Positions 34,265-43,826 are shown, counted from the first letter of the stretch. The stretch: 64,000 bases of DNA from Paenibacillus lactis (GCF_017873605.1 NZ_JAGGKI010000003.1:434001-498000); one strand, 5' to 3'. Program-made: numbers and translations. The notes: generated by a model not told the origin, from the letters alone.

Positions 34265-36880
34265 TTATTGTTCTGCTTCGAAAATAACAGTAAATTGTAG
34301 CGCAGCATTTAATGCTTGATCACCTATCCCTATATAAACTCTTCCATCATTTCTAACCTCGATGGCATTAGAAGCAGCTGATGACTGGTTTTCGTTACGA
34401 GATATTGCCAACCCAGAAACTATTTTTTGGGGACGATAACCTTCCGGTAAAACACAAATGTGGCCGCTAACCCCATTCTTTATCGTTCCTGTTAAAATCA
34501 CAATCTTCCCTATCTTTTTGAAACCAACGAGATAAGATGTTGAATCGTATTGTTCCCATCCATTCAATAACGTCGGCGTAATCCATCCCGGTATATCATT
34601 ATCCAACTTCTTATTAATTAGTACGGACACAGCGGATGTATTCTGCTGCACTGTATCGGTTAAGTCCTTCATGATGGCCTTTTCATTGACAGAGTATGAT
34701 CCGATGATAGGAACGACAGGGGAGTTATCGAGCGTCAGATATGTCGCAGAATATGCATATTTCTCATCGTCTTGCTGAACATTCAGCAACTGGGCCATAG
34801 CTCCTAGTGATGTAGTTGAGTATGAATACTTAACCCATCTGGGATCATACTTACCCTCTCGGTATACTGCCAGTACCCTATAAGCTTTTTTTGTAAAATG
34901 ACTCTCTGGAACAGGCCACGATCCGTTATTTATGTTGTACTTTCTATTCCCTGTATCCCTGACCTCATTGTAAGGTTTTACACTCTCTCGAACCACAATC
35001 TCCGTCCCTACTTCGACCTGATTGGTGCCTTCACTTAACGTCAGCATGCCTTCGAATACAATCGGCTCGACTGTAGGTGTTTCGAGTTGGTATATGAGTT
35101 TGTACGGCTGCCAATATACGTTCGTGGGAGCAGGAATTGATGGTAGTGTAGTTCCAACATCCTGCCAGCCGTCTAAACCTGAAGGCGTTCGATACACCCA
35201 CGCCTTAGTTCCCGTACCCGTGTAAATATCGCTACCGCTTCCGCCAGCAGGATACATTTTGTACCCCATAAAATACGCCTTAATTTCATATGTTGTCGGC
35301 GTGTAGTTGTCACCCCATCCGCTGTCTGCATTTGAGATCGAAATTTGAAAGTTATCAATAACCCCATTGGATCCTGAAGACCCAAGATTTAAATTATCAG
35401 CCATACTGCTGACGGTAAAGTAATCTGTCTCCTTTATGATTTTGCCTTGAAACTTGGTCAATAAACCAGAACCATCTGCAGCAGAATGGCTTGGCAACAA
35501 TGCATTAATCCACTTAAAGCCAAGGCCAGCCCCCCATAGTTCATATGGTAATTCGCCATCCAAGTCAACCCTTTTCCACCTCGCCAGTTTGAAGTATTTC
35601 CCGTCCTTCTCAAATATCTCGTCAGCTTTCGCACCTGTCAGCGGATCAGCGTATAATTCCGTTTGCAGTGCAAGTATGAGGTCTTCTCGTGGTTTGAATG
35701 GTTTGGGCGTGGAGCCGAGCGTGAGCATCGGATTTTTAAATGTGAACTTGCCTGCCTGCCCAACATCACTAACATTTGATAAATAAATTCTCGCGACTTC
35801 CGTCTCACCAGAATTAAACGTTTTGAATTGTTCAGAAGTATTAGGAACCAGTATGGTATTACGAATAGGATCCGTAACTGAAAGATAGCCGTTATGCTCA
35901 GCACTTAATCGATAAACAGCGTTTCTCATTAATGGAACATCTAAATATTTGTAATGAGACTTGTCGGCTTCTCCAACAAATGATAATGTGTTATCGGTTG
36001 TTGAGTATTCGTACTTTCCACCCATTGGGGAATCAAACCATTCGTAAAACGGCGGAAGCAGATTCTCCCCGTAACGGATCGCATACGGATTTCGCACAGG
36101 CTGAATGCTGTCCACATACGGATATTTCGCGGCTATTTGGGAAGCTGTCATCGTGCCGATCAAATCATACTCTGATTGTGTAACTTCGTAAATACGAAAT
36201 CCATCAAAGTAAGCTATATCGCCTACCGACCTTTTAATAAGCCCATGTAATACAATGTAATCTGCACCTTCCAGATCAGATGGTTTTAAGCGTACAAAGG
36301 AAGGGGAAAACTCTTCTTTATTCGTAATTGGATTTCCGTCGATATTACTTTTACCGCCACCCATTTCAATAATAATTCTTCCGCCAGCATCCGATTTTAC
36401 ATCTACTATGGCAACATAGTATTTAGTTTTATCTATAAGGGACGTTATTTGTCGCCATACTGTCCCCTGACCGTTCCCCCCACTAGCAACAGTCACTTTA
36501 AGACTATTAGAACCGTATACTTTGTTGTCTGAATCTAAGGCTATAGTCGACGTATTTTCCAACCATCCGTCGATACTTTCGCAATTACCATCCCGCCCCA
36601 ACAAATTCACCAACGTCCGCCCCTTAATCCCGCTCAGCGAAAAGGGCGCGCTTCGCTCCGCGTTCACGATCTGCAGCCCCGGCTGCAGGACGACCTCCCG
36701 GCGCGCCTCGGTGTCCAGGCGTTGCTGCAGCGCCTCGATGGCCTGGCTCGCTTCGCCGGCAAAGCGGTCGACCGTGTCCGCGTTCTGGTCGATATATTTC
36801 TCCAGATCGAAATACGTCGTTGCCGGCGACGTCCGATCGATTTTGTTCAACCCGATATTCGGTGTTACCGGATTCGTCAT
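34265..36880 (-). CDS. Tail fibre / receptor-binding protein, module B
   Basis: A protein of 871 residues. The first 90 residues (TPNIGLNKIDRTSPATTYFD, ADTVDRFAGEASQAI) form the conserved baseplate-binding part and are GC-rich like the other tail genes. From about residue 95 on the codons become clearly AT-richer and the text resembles carbohydrate-binding or beta-rich fibre modules (YVAIVDVKSDAGGRIIIEMG, ending in LQFTVIFEAEQ). That change suggests the distal part was acquired by recombination. It sits after the XkdU-like gene, with GGGAGGAGG as ribosome site. It decides target recognition for particle B. Confidence 0.8.
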   Translation of the reverse strand: MTNPVTPNIGLNKIDRTSPATTYFDLEKYIDQNADTVDRFAGEASQAIEALQQRLDTEARREVVLQPGLQIVNAERSAPFSLSGIKGRTLVNLLGRDGNCESIDGWLENTSTIALDSDNKVYGSNSLKVTVASGGNGQGTVWRQITSLIDKTKYYVAIVDVKSDAGGRIIIEMGGGKSNIDGNPITNKEEFSPSFVRLKPSDLEGADYIVLHGLIKRSVGDIAYFDGFRIYEVTQSEYDLIGTMTASQIAAKYPYVDSIQPVRNPYAIRYGENLLPPFYEWFDSPMGGKYEYSTTDNTLSFVGEADKSHYKYLDVPLMRNAVYRLSAEHNGYLSVTDPIRNTILVPNTSEQFKTFNSGETEVARIYLSNVSDVGQAGKFTFKNPMLTLGSTPKPFKPREDLILALQTELYADPLTGAKADEIFEKDGKYFKLARWKRVDLDGELPYELWGAGLGFKWINALLPSHSAADGSGLLTKFQGKIIKETDYFTVSSMADNLNLGSSGSNGVIDNFQISISNADSGWGDNYTPTTYEIKAYFMGYKMYPAGGSGSDIYTGTGTKAWVYRTPSGLDGWQDVGTTLPSIPAPTNVYWQPYKLIYQLETPTVEPIVFEGMLTLSEGTNQVEVGTEIVVRESVKPYNEVRDTGNRKYNINNGSWPVPESHFTKKAYRVLAVYREGKYDPRWVKYSYSTTSLGAMAQLLNVQQDDEKYAYSATYLTLDNSPVVPIIGSYSVNEKAIMKDLTDTVQQNTSAVSVLINKKLDNDIPGWITPTLLNGWEQYDSTSYLVGFKKIGKIVILTGTIKNGVSGHICVLPEGYRPQKIVSGLAISRNENQSSAASNAIEVRNDGRVYIGIGDQALNAALQFTVIFEAEQ

Positions 36881-37426
36881 TTATGCTCCTCCTCCCAACA
36901 ATCTGTCTTGCGTCGTAGCCGATAACTGCTCCACCGTCATGCCCTCCACCTCGGCGATCGTAAGGTAACGCAGCGCATAGTCGACGGCCATGTGCGCGGG
37001 CTTGATCGCTTCAATCGCCGATTGAAGATCACTCAGATTCGGCGGAATGCCGAGGGTATCCCTGAAATGAATCGTCACCTTGTACTCGGCCGGCTGAACA
37101 GAAACCTCGATGCTGCCCCGCTCGTAGGCTTGGGCGACATTTTTGAGCATGCTAGCGGACACCTTGCCGCTTCCCCGCATCTTCGAAATGACGACCGAGC
37201 GCCGCTGCTCGAGCGGCTTGGACGGGCTCACCGGGATGCTCAGGTCCTGCTCATACCGGGACAGCGCCCAGGTCGCGGTCTCCGGATAGTACTGATCGAT
37301 CAGATCCACCAGACTCTCATCCAGCTTGTCCAGCTCAGCTCCTTCCGCATTGGCGATGGCTTTCATGTCCCGGATGCCGTGATAAAAGGACGGGAGATAT
37401 CCCATCCAGACCTCTGCCTTGCTCAT
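36881..37426 (-). CDS. XkdU-like baseplate protein (DUF2313), module B
   Basis: A 181-residue baseplate wedge protein of the XkdU type: MGYLPSFYHGIRDMKAIANA, TATWALSRYEQDLSIPV, PLEQRRSVVISKMRGSG, and the conserved IPPNLSDLQSAIEAIKPAH. About as long as its module A counterpart (188), with the same order of motifs but divergent sequence. Start overlaps the end of the XkdT-like gene by 4 bases (ATGA-type coupling). It probably links baseplate and fibre. Confidence 0.88.
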   Translation of the reverse strand: MSKAEVWMGYLPSFYHGIRDMKAIANAEGAELDKLDESLVDLIDQYYPETATWALSRYEQDLSIPVSPSKPLEQRRSVVISKMRGSGKVSASMLKNVAQAYERGSIEVSVQPAEYKVTIHFRDTLGIPPNLSDLQSAIEAIKPAHMAVDYALRYLTIAEVEGMTVEQLSATTQDRLLGGGA

Positions 37427-38481
37427 CGCACCGTCACCGTCCCCAGTACGGCGACCGCTTCCGGTTCAATCAAGACGCTCTCGGTCCCTCCATTGACGGT
37501 CAGCACCTCGTAGTCGATCACTTCGGGAATATCCAGGATGACGTTGGCAATCCGGTTATACCGGACCAGTGGATCCGTCATGGCGAGGTCCTTCAAATAC
37601 TGCCGAACGCCCTGCTCAATCGCTTGCTGGACGCCGTCCAAGCCCGCACCATCCAGGAGTGTAACCTGCACTTCAATGTTGACAGGTACTTCAACCGCCC
37701 CGGTCACCGTCACAACGGATCCGACTGGAGCAGCTCCCTCGCCCATCCCGTCCATCGTGGGATCGATGTACTGCTGCACAGCTTCTACAATAGATGGCGC
37801 GGGCGATCTCATCTCATTGTCCAGCAGAACGACTTTGACCGTTCCCGGCCCGTCCCATAGCGGAAAGGCTTTAGCTTTGCCAACGCCGGCCTGCTCCCGC
37901 GCCCACAGCTCATATTGATTTCGATTCGCGCTGGTGACGGGTCGGGAGATTTTTTCCCGGTAACGATCATACAACGCCTCATCGGACTCGGTATCTTCCC
38001 CAGGCGCCAGCAATTCGAGCAGCTCCGCCTTCACCAAGCCTTCGATATACTCAAGCGGCAGCAGCGTGCCAAACCGCCGATTGCCCTCTTTGCCGACCGT
38101 TTCGCATTCCAGCATATATTCGCCCGCGTCCAGCCGGTCGATGACCGTGTAGTTTAACGCATCCAGCGAAAAACGGCTCCCTATCGGAACCTCCGCCGGT
38201 AAATTTTGTTCTCCTATAAAACGTCCGCGCAGCCGCGCTTTCGTGGCCTGCTTACGCGTCAGTCCCGACCAGGCGATGCTCCGGTCCAAAAACTCACCGG
38301 AAGCCGTGGCAGCAAACTTGAAGTTCATGGAGGAGCTCAGCTCAATGTAAGCTTGCGCAAGCTCCGCGGCGGCTGGGGCAAGCGCATCGAAGATAATGCT
38401 TCCCTCTCTTTTGTCCAGTCCATCCGGCACCCGGCCCAGCATCCGTTCCAGGATCGCTTCATAGGTCTGATCCTCATACAT
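37423..38481 (-). CDS. Baseplate J-family protein (XkdT-like), module B
   Basis: Baseplate wedge protein of 352 residues. DQTYEAILERMLGRVPDGLDKREGSIIFDALAP is the typical J-family opening (quoted in parts: ILERMLGRVPDGLDK). YDRYREKISRPVTSANRNQY lies near residue 170 and the closing region (DLAMTDPLVRYNRIANVI) near 300. Overlaps the gene before by 8 bases and the next by 4. Works with XkdS- and XkdU-like partners in the contractile baseplate. Confidence 0.92.
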   Translation of the reverse strand: MYEDQTYEAILERMLGRVPDGLDKREGSIIFDALAPAAAELAQAYIELSSSMNFKFAATASGEFLDRSIAWSGLTRKQATKARLRGRFIGEQNLPAEVPIGSRFSLDALNYTVIDRLDAGEYMLECETVGKEGNRRFGTLLPLEYIEGLVKAELLELLAPGEDTESDEALYDRYREKISRPVTSANRNQYELWAREQAGVGKAKAFPLWDGPGTVKVVLLDNEMRSPAPSIVEAVQQYIDPTMDGMGEGAAPVGSVVTVTGAVEVPVNIEVQVTLLDGAGLDGVQQAIEQGVRQYLKDLAMTDPLVRYNRIANVILDIPEVIDYEVLTVNGGTESVLIEPEAVAVLGTVTVR

Positions 38482-38887
38482 CCTCCCTCACCTCCTTCGT
38501 CATCGCAAACGACCCATACACAGTTCGGACCGTAAATTCCGCCATTGCCGTCTCCCCGGCAAAAGAAATATTCATGTCGTCGACCGACAGAATCCGGTCG
38601 TCCTGAAGCAGCGCTTCCTTGATATGGCGCTCAATCTCGGCATACGCCCACAGCGGGTCACGCCCGATGACATCATATAGCTCATGGCCGTAGTCGCTGC
38701 TGTAGATCAGGTGCTCGAAGCGGCGGGTTTGGAGCACCTTGGCAACGGCCTGCTTGATCGCCTCCAGTCCATCAATTTGACCGGACAACGTCCCCTCTTC
38801 CAGGTTCAATCGGTAGGTCAAGCTCGGCTGGTCCAGACTCTCCACCACTTCGGTATCCGGTTGAATCGTGCCTCCCTGCGGAATCAT
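38474..38887 (-). CDS. XkdS-like baseplate protein (DUF2634), module B
   Basis: A 137-residue gp25-like baseplate protein: SLTYRLNLEEGTLSGQIDGL, then FEHLIYSSDYGHELYDVIG, then AYAEIERHIKEALLQDDRI, which is the pattern of the lysozyme-like gp25/DUF2634 group. It overlaps both neighbours by a few bases. Confidence 0.88.
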   Translation of the reverse strand: MIPQGGTIQPDTEVVESLDQPSLTYRLNLEEGTLSGQIDGLEAIKQAVAKVLQTRRFEHLIYSSDYGHELYDVIGRDPLWAYAEIERHIKEALLQDDRILSVDDMNISFAGETAMAEFTVRTVYGSFAMTKEVREDV

Positions 38888-39183
38888 GACGGCTTCACCA
38901 GCCGATCCAGCACAAGATACGTCTGTCCGCCCTGGTAACGGAGCAGCAGCACCGTATCCCCGATCTCAAGCCCTTTGCGGATCAATACTTCCTGACCGTC
39001 AATATTCAGTTTGTACTCCGTCATGGACTCTCCGATCACTAAAAAATCCTCCGTCAGGCTGAAACGCTGATCCACGTTCACCTCCAGAGGATTCACCGAT
39101 GTTACCGTGCCATACAGCACCGCTACGGGATTCGTGCTTCCCACGGCGCTCAGGCTCGCTTTTTTGATAATATCCAGCATCAT
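38884..39183 (-). CDS. XkdR-like protein (DUF2577), module B
   Basis: A 99-residue small barrel protein with AVLYGTVTSVNPLEVNVDQR, KGLEIGDTVLLLRYQGGQTYLV. Likely a puncturing or hub-associated OB-fold protein. Shorter than the module A counterpart (129). Overlaps the following gene by 4 bases. Confidence 0.85.
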   Translation of the reverse strand: MMLDIIKKASLSAVGSTNPVAVLYGTVTSVNPLEVNVDQRFSLTEDFLVIGESMTEYKLNIDGQEVLIRKGLEIGDTVLLLRYQGGQTYLVLDRLVKPS

Positions 39184-39186
39184 GAC

Positions 39187-40152
39187 TTACACCACCTTCA
39201 TATTCAGCGACATCGTATGCGTTCCGTCCGAGAACTTGTGCGAGCACTCATCGATGAGATAAGGCTTCAAGCCTTCGCCGGGGAGATTGACGTAAATCGT
39301 GTTCCCTGCCCGGACGCGCAGATCGCCGATCGCCTCGATGGAGAGCGTCTGCAGCTCCCTGTTCTTCAGCTCCAGTAAATTTTGGGCAAGCTGCTTCAGC
39401 TGCGCCGGATTCATGTTCTCATCGGCAACCTCGTACAGCTGGAGAAGGCCCCACTGGGCGATGTTCTCTCCGTGCTGATAGAGGTAGACGTCCCGCTTCC
39501 CGGTCTGCTTGTTATCGCGAACCACCTTAATTCGATTGTACGTCTCGTTGTCGATGCTCTTTTTATAGGAAAAATCCGTCATCAGGCTGTCTTCCCCAAC
39601 GGCCAGCATCAGCAGCATGTCCTTGATGTTCTTGAGCGTCAGCTTTCCGAACTCGTCGTAAAACATATAGTACTGCTTGGTTGCCATCAGCGTCGCATCC
39701 AGCGCTTTGCAGATAATATCGATCAGCTTCTTGTCGGCCTCCAGCATCGCCGGAATGACATGTCCCGTATCGGCCAGCGTCCCTGTCTTCAGATTGAAGT
39801 CCTTGGCGATCTTGCGGATAATGTCCTCCACCTTGGCGTTCGTAAACCGGTAGGTGTCGTTGCTGGACAGGTAGCGCAGCTGGTCGTAGGCCATGAGCTT
39901 CACCTCGGCATCCATGCCCCACTCTTTGGAGAAAACATAACCGTAAAACAAGTCCTTATCATCCTTGCGGAACCGGACGATGTCGCCGTTCTCAATCTGG
40001 AATTGCTGGCTCTGCGCCAAACCGTCGTTCACGAAGCGAATATCCAGACTGGCCGGCTTCGCCTGACGGCTTGTCTTCCATGTGATGTCGGTGACGACCT
40101 GCCCGAGATCCCACACGCTTCCGTTCTTCCGGTCTATCATCAGCTCGATCAT
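39187..40152 (-). CDS. XkdQ-like hub/baseplate protein, module B
   Basis: A 321-residue protein of the XkdQ/YqbQ type, related to the phage D protein or tail hub: MIELMIDRKNGSVWDLGQVV, DNGDIVRFRKDD-like strand text, FTNAKVEDIIRKIAKDFNL and a conserved C-terminal RVRAGNTIYVNLPGEG. It forms the central hub under the tape measure. Overlaps none; spacing to the next gene is 3 bases. The name comes from gene order and text, not from a search. Confidence 0.82.
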   Translation of the reverse strand: MIELMIDRKNGSVWDLGQVVTDITWKTSRQAKPASLDIRFVNDGLAQSQQFQIENGDIVRFRKDDKDLFYGYVFSKEWGMDAEVKLMAYDQLRYLSSNDTYRFTNAKVEDIIRKIAKDFNLKTGTLADTGHVIPAMLEADKKLIDIICKALDATLMATKQYYMFYDEFGKLTLKNIKDMLLMLAVGEDSLMTDFSYKKSIDNETYNRIKVVRDNKQTGKRDVYLYQHGENIAQWGLLQLYEVADENMNPAQLKQLAQNLLELKNRELQTLSIEAIGDLRVRAGNTIYVNLPGEGLKPYLIDECSHKFSDGTHTMSLNMKVV

Positions 40153-40165
40153 GCCGTCACCTCCT

Positions 40166-40882
40166 TTAAGGGATTTTCAACACCCGGCTGACGGCGAGCT
40201 TTCGGACCTCATGATCCTTGATGCCGTTCAGCTTTTGGATTTCGGTATGGCGGGAGCCGCTGCCGAGCAGCTTTTGGGCGATGCTCCAGAGCGTGTCCCC
40301 CTTAGCTACGGTATACGAGTTCGGCTTCTTCCGGTCATCCGGACGCTCCTTGGTCTTCACCGCGGCCGCCTTGCTGTCCTTGGCCGGCACAACCTTGCGG
40401 GCGCCATAGAATACATAGCGCTTGAGGGTGATCGAAAATTCTATATCCTCCGGCGAACCGGACATCGTGTTCCAGCTGAAGCTCTCGATGGAGGCCGCCA
40501 TGTTGATGCCGAAGGATTTCATCGCCCGTACCACATTCCCGCTGTCCGTACCGCTGAGCGGATCGGGGACCAGACCCGTCATGACAAATCGCACTGGTCT
40601 TCGGCTCTCCATCCATCCCTTGATGGTGTTTACATAATCGATGGGGAGCTTCAGCTTGTCCTTGCTTGTATTGACGAAAGGATACGTTCGTCCCGGAAAA
40701 AAGCTTTCAAACGATATTTCGGTCAGCTTCGGATACAGGATCGCGTTGATCTCGCCAAGTCCGGCCACGGTGTAGGATTTCCCCTCGCTGCCGTCCTTGA
40801 CCTCGATCCGTTCCGGATTGACCGGAAAGCGGAATACTTCCTGTTGATTATTAAAACTCAGAAACAGCCCATAATCGCTCAT
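40166..40882 (-). CDS. LysM-containing baseplate protein (XkdP-like), module B
   Basis: A 238-residue protein. The N-terminal part (FRFPVNPERIEVKDGSEGKS, LYPKLTEISFESFFPGRTYP) is the XkdP fold. The C-terminal LysM motif starts near residue 190 (YTVAKGDTLWSIAQKLLGSG, QKLNGIKDHEVRKL) and binds peptidoglycan. Its stop is one base before the tape-measure gene. Peptidoglycan binding by LysM may help the particle hold the cell wall, or guide baseplate assembly. Confidence 0.9.
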   Translation of the reverse strand: MSDYGLFLSFNNQQEVFRFPVNPERIEVKDGSEGKSYTVAGLGEINAILYPKLTEISFESFFPGRTYPFVNTSKDKLKLPIDYVNTIKGWMESRRPVRFVMTGLVPDPLSGTDSGNVVRAMKSFGINMAASIESFSWNTMSGSPEDIEFSITLKRYVFYGARKVVPAKDSKAAAVKTKERPDDRKKPNSYTVAKGDTLWSIAQKLLGSGSRHTEIQKLNGIKDHEVRKLAVSRVLKIP

Positions 40883-40883
40883 G

Positions 40884-42722
40884 CTACAGATACACCCCCT
40901 CCGCGCTGGATACGAACTGCTCCTCCAGCGTCCGGTTAATTCGGGACATAATCGTATCGAGATCTGCGCCGGAATTAATATCCCCTGTCGTCATCTGCAC
41001 GGTCGGCGTTAACGTGATCATGTTGCTGATCGCGTTCACTTCGGCCAAATCGCGCATCACTTTGAGATCCTCGCTCGCTACATCAACCGTGTTGTTCACC
41101 TGGCCGATGGAATCAATGCTGCCACCCGCAGGGGCAACCGGCACCGGTGCCGCCGGCATGGCAGGCATCGCGGGCATAGGCGTGGCGGGCATGGCTGGAG
41201 CCGGCGCAGCTTTAGGATAAGCGACGTCGTAGCCGGTTTTGCCGGCGTTGTTTTGTTTGAGGAGGTCCTCGTAACTTGGCCCCATATCAAGCTCCGGCAT
41301 GAATTTCTTCTTGAGGTTATCCATGGAGAATTCCTCGATGGCATCCTGACCGGCTTCTTTAAAGCCAGAATAATCAGCCTGAAATTCAATTAATTCGATT
41401 TTTTTAGCTTCTACCCCAAGCAGATTCGCGAAGAACCCGGTAACTTTGTTAACCGAGTTTAAGATGCCATTGATAATTTTGATAACGGTATTCACCGTAT
41501 TCTGAGCCAAGTCGACAATAAATCCGAAAGCATTGCTAAACGCTTGTTTAACGCCTTGCGAAGCCGACATTAAAGTCAAAATAACCGTGACAATGCCAAT
41601 AATCAACGAAATAATCCGCATGATTGGATTCGCGTTCATTACGGCCCATAAACCTTTAAAGGCTGTAGACAGGATATTAACGACCGTCGAATATACGGTA
41701 GTCAAGACTTTTCCAATTGTAAAAATGCTGAGCAATAATAAAATCCCAGCTATTAACGGATAGAGTACAAATCCGACGGATGAGATGGCATTCTTCAGGA
41801 ATTCCCATGCCGGCGGCACGATCTGAGCTACCCATAAAAATAGCTGTGCTATTAAGGTCAGCCCCATCGAAATGATCAAAATAAAAGGCTCAAAACTTCC
41901 TGATGCAAATGCCGCATTCAGCATATCAAGAATTGGGGAGAGCGACTCCAGAGCACCTGTCCCCATCTGAGAAAATGAATTGTTCACGTTCCCAAGCAGC
42001 GCCTGCCATTGATTTACCGGTGAATCCATCATAGTGTTCAACCCTTCTTGGGTCATTCCCGCTTTCTGGAGCAGTTGATCCATGGAAACGAGAAATGCGT
42101 CAAAATTTCCTTTTGACGCTTCAATCTCATTTTTGAAAGAATCCATGTGGACTTCAGGGATTAAAAATTGTTCAGCCAATGCATCGGTATCTCCCCGCAT
42201 GGCGCTCATAATGGCCGATGCTGCGTCTGTTGAGCTGCTTTCCCCGGGAGACAGCTTGCTAAGCCTTGCCGCAAAGTTATTCAGCTCTGAAATCTGATCT
42301 GAATTTTTGGTCATGGACATGAACGTTAATGCATTATTCAATGATTCTTTGACGTCCAAACCGGCAGATAGAGCATCCTTTTTGAATGTTTCAAACATCG
42401 CCGTACCGATCTCGGGATTGCCGACCCTGATCTTGAAAAGATCCTTAAGCGCCTGATCTTCCGCCGCTGGAACAATCACGGTCTCTACTACGAACTGCAT
42501 ATGGGAATACGCTTTTTTCATCGAATTCATTACTTGGCTCAGCTGGCTTGCCTGCTGGGCACCGTTAACAATTTGGTTGTTCAAATTCTGCATAGCGCTC
42601 GTCGAAGCGGTGATCGCACTATTCACCTGATTAAAAGCCTGATTCATACCGTTTACAAGTCCCGTAACTCGGCTGATTAGGGCTGGATTAAGAAAAAATG
42701 CAGGGTTTCCCACACTCGCCAT
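40884..42722 (-). CDS. Tail tape-measure protein, module B
   Basis: A 612-residue protein placed after the chaperone pair, where the tape measure lies. Helical N-terminus (GMNQAFNQVNSAITASTSAM), hydrophobic membrane-like stretches between residues 260 and 410 (FILIISMGLTLIAQLFLWVA, LYPLIAGILLLLSIFTIGKV), and a Pro/Ala-rich part (residues 500-535). Length sets tail length; 612 is short for a contractile tail. It shares no evident text with the module A protein of 593 residues apart from size. Start is GTG/ATG-like ATG with GGGGGTGAGGG upstream. Confidence 0.85.
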   Translation of the reverse strand: MASVGNPAFFLNPALISRVTGLVNGMNQAFNQVNSAITASTSAMQNLNNQIVNGAQQASQLSQVMNSMKKAYSHMQFVVETVIVPAAEDQALKDLFKIRVGNPEIGTAMFETFKKDALSAGLDVKESLNNALTFMSMTKNSDQISELNNFAARLSKLSPGESSSTDAASAIMSAMRGDTDALAEQFLIPEVHMDSFKNEIEASKGNFDAFLVSMDQLLQKAGMTQEGLNTMMDSPVNQWQALLGNVNNSFSQMGTGALESLSPILDMLNAAFASGSFEPFILIISMGLTLIAQLFLWVAQIVPPAWEFLKNAISSVGFVLYPLIAGILLLLSIFTIGKVLTTVYSTVVNILSTAFKGLWAVMNANPIMRIISLIIGIVTVILTLMSASQGVKQAFSNAFGFIVDLAQNTVNTVIKIINGILNSVNKVTGFFANLLGVEAKKIELIEFQADYSGFKEAGQDAIEEFSMDNLKKKFMPELDMGPSYEDLLKQNNAGKTGYDVAYPKAAPAPAMPATPMPAMPAMPAAPVPVAPAGGSIDSIGQVNNTVDVASEDLKVMRDLAEVNAISNMITLTPTVQMTTGDINSGADLDTIMSRINRTLEEQFVSSAEGVYL

Positions 42723-42746
42723 TCCCTCACCCCCTTCTTCTAAAAT

Positions 42747-42926
42747 CTATCTTCGCTTCCGGATCCGCTCCCTCTTCTCCTTCTCCACCCGCATCGAGAT
42801 CATGGCATAGATGGCGGCCCGTTCCCGGACCGTCATCGCCATGAGCTCATGAGGAAGAATGTGCAGTTCGTGGAGGGCGTAGTACGCATAGTTCGCGTCG
42901 CCGTCGCCCTCGTTGATTAGTTTTTT
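42747..42926 (-). CDS. -1 frameshift extension of the module B tail chaperone
   Basis: A frame of 59 residues with no start codon of its own at the right place. It is entered from the XkdN-like gene by a -1 slip on A AAA AAC (42920-42926), which directly precedes the zero-frame TAA. The product continues KKLINEGDGDANYAYYALHE and is rich in charged helices at its end (EKEKRERIRKRR). Such G/GT-type extensions recruit the tape measure during tail assembly. The module A gene has the same arrangement. Confidence 0.85.
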   Translation of the reverse strand, partial: KKLINEGDGDANYAYYALHELHILPHELMAMTVRERAAIYAMISMRVEKEKRERIRKRR

Positions 42927-43339
42927 ACTTCATCCACCAGCTCGTTCATATCGCGGTCAAAGCCGTTAAGGGCCTGCACGCGCTCCCCGAGCGCCGCAAA
43001 CTCGCCCGGTAGCAGCATTTTGCGCAGCAGGGACTCCGCGCCAAGCACGCCGTACGATTTTTGGAGCTCGCTGTTTTTCAAATCCGGGTAAATGACGCTC
43101 GTCACCATCAGCTTCGCCATGTAGTCATTGGGATCGATCTCCGGCGTATACACGCCGTTCTTGCCCTTCACCTTGCGGGTGGCGGCACGGCGGCACTCCT
43201 GGTTCTCCTCCTCCGTAATGCTGCGCAGCTTCCACGGAACGGGCTTGCCCTCCGCATCCTTGAAACGAATGGAGACCACGAATTCCTCCGTGATCTCCGC
43301 AGGCGACTGACCTGCAAAAAACATGCTAAAATCGCTCAT
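42917..43339 (-). CDS. Tail assembly chaperone, XkdN-like, module B
   Basis: A 140-residue protein in the XkdN position between tube and tape measure. It opens MSDFSMFFAGQSPAEITEEF and ends NELVDEVKN. Its last sense codons are GTA AAA AAC followed by TAA; the A AAA AAC is a classic -1 slippery heptamer, giving a longer second product. ATG with GGAGGAAGG-like site upstream. The only 27 bases to the tube gene contain no terminator, unlike module A. Confidence 0.9.
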   Translation of the reverse strand: MSDFSMFFAGQSPAEITEEFVVSIRFKDAEGKPVPWKLRSITEEENQECRRAATRKVKGKNGVYTPEIDPNDYMAKLMVTSVIYPDLKNSELQKSYGVLGAESLLRKMLLPGEFAALGERVQALNGFDRDMNELVDEVKN

Positions 43340-43366
43340 TTTCCTTCCTCCTCTTGTTTGTTCGTA

Positions 43367-43825
43367 TTAGGCCAATGGGTTGAACGGGGTTTCGATCCGC
43401 ACGTTCTCAAACGTAAACGCCACTTCTTCCTCCAGCGCCTCCGCTTCGGTATCCAGGGAAGCCATGATGACGCTGTCGAGGTTGACCCCCTCCAGGATGA
43501 CCGTCTGCCGTCCGGTGGACGAGCCCGGATCCTCGTTGCGGACCTCGATCATGAAATAAGCGTCCTGTCCGGTCTGGATATATTCCATCATCAGCTCGCG
43601 GAACAGCGAGGTGACATAATAGATGGTCATCGTGCCGCTGCCCTTCCAGCCGATCGCCTTATGCTGGACGGCGCGCTGGCCCATCGTTTTCAGCTCAGCC
43701 TTCTCTTTCTCCACCGTAGCTTCCAGCGTTTTGATATAAAACATTTCCTCCATACGGTCGCCAATCTTGACGAATGCCTTGCCCTCTTGTCCCGAAATCG
43801 TATCGCTTGCACGTAAAAATGCCAT
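43367..43825 (-). CDS. Tail tube protein (XkdM-like), module B
   Basis: A 152-residue inner tube protein: FLRASDTISGQEGKAFVKIG, MFYIKTLEATVEKEKAELK, GSGTMTIYYVTSLFRELM, closing EVAFTFENVRIETPFNPLA. Same fold outline as the module A tube (135 residues) but poor identity by eye. Directly follows the sheath gene (spacing 1 base). Forms the inner rod pushed through the target envelope. Confidence 0.9.
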   Translation of the reverse strand: MAFLRASDTISGQEGKAFVKIGDRMEEMFYIKTLEATVEKEKAELKTMGQRAVQHKAIGWKGSGTMTIYYVTSLFRELMMEYIQTGQDAYFMIEVRNEDPGSSTGRQTVILEGVNLDSVIMASLDTEAEALEEEVAFTFENVRIETPFNPLA

Positions 43826-43826
43826 C

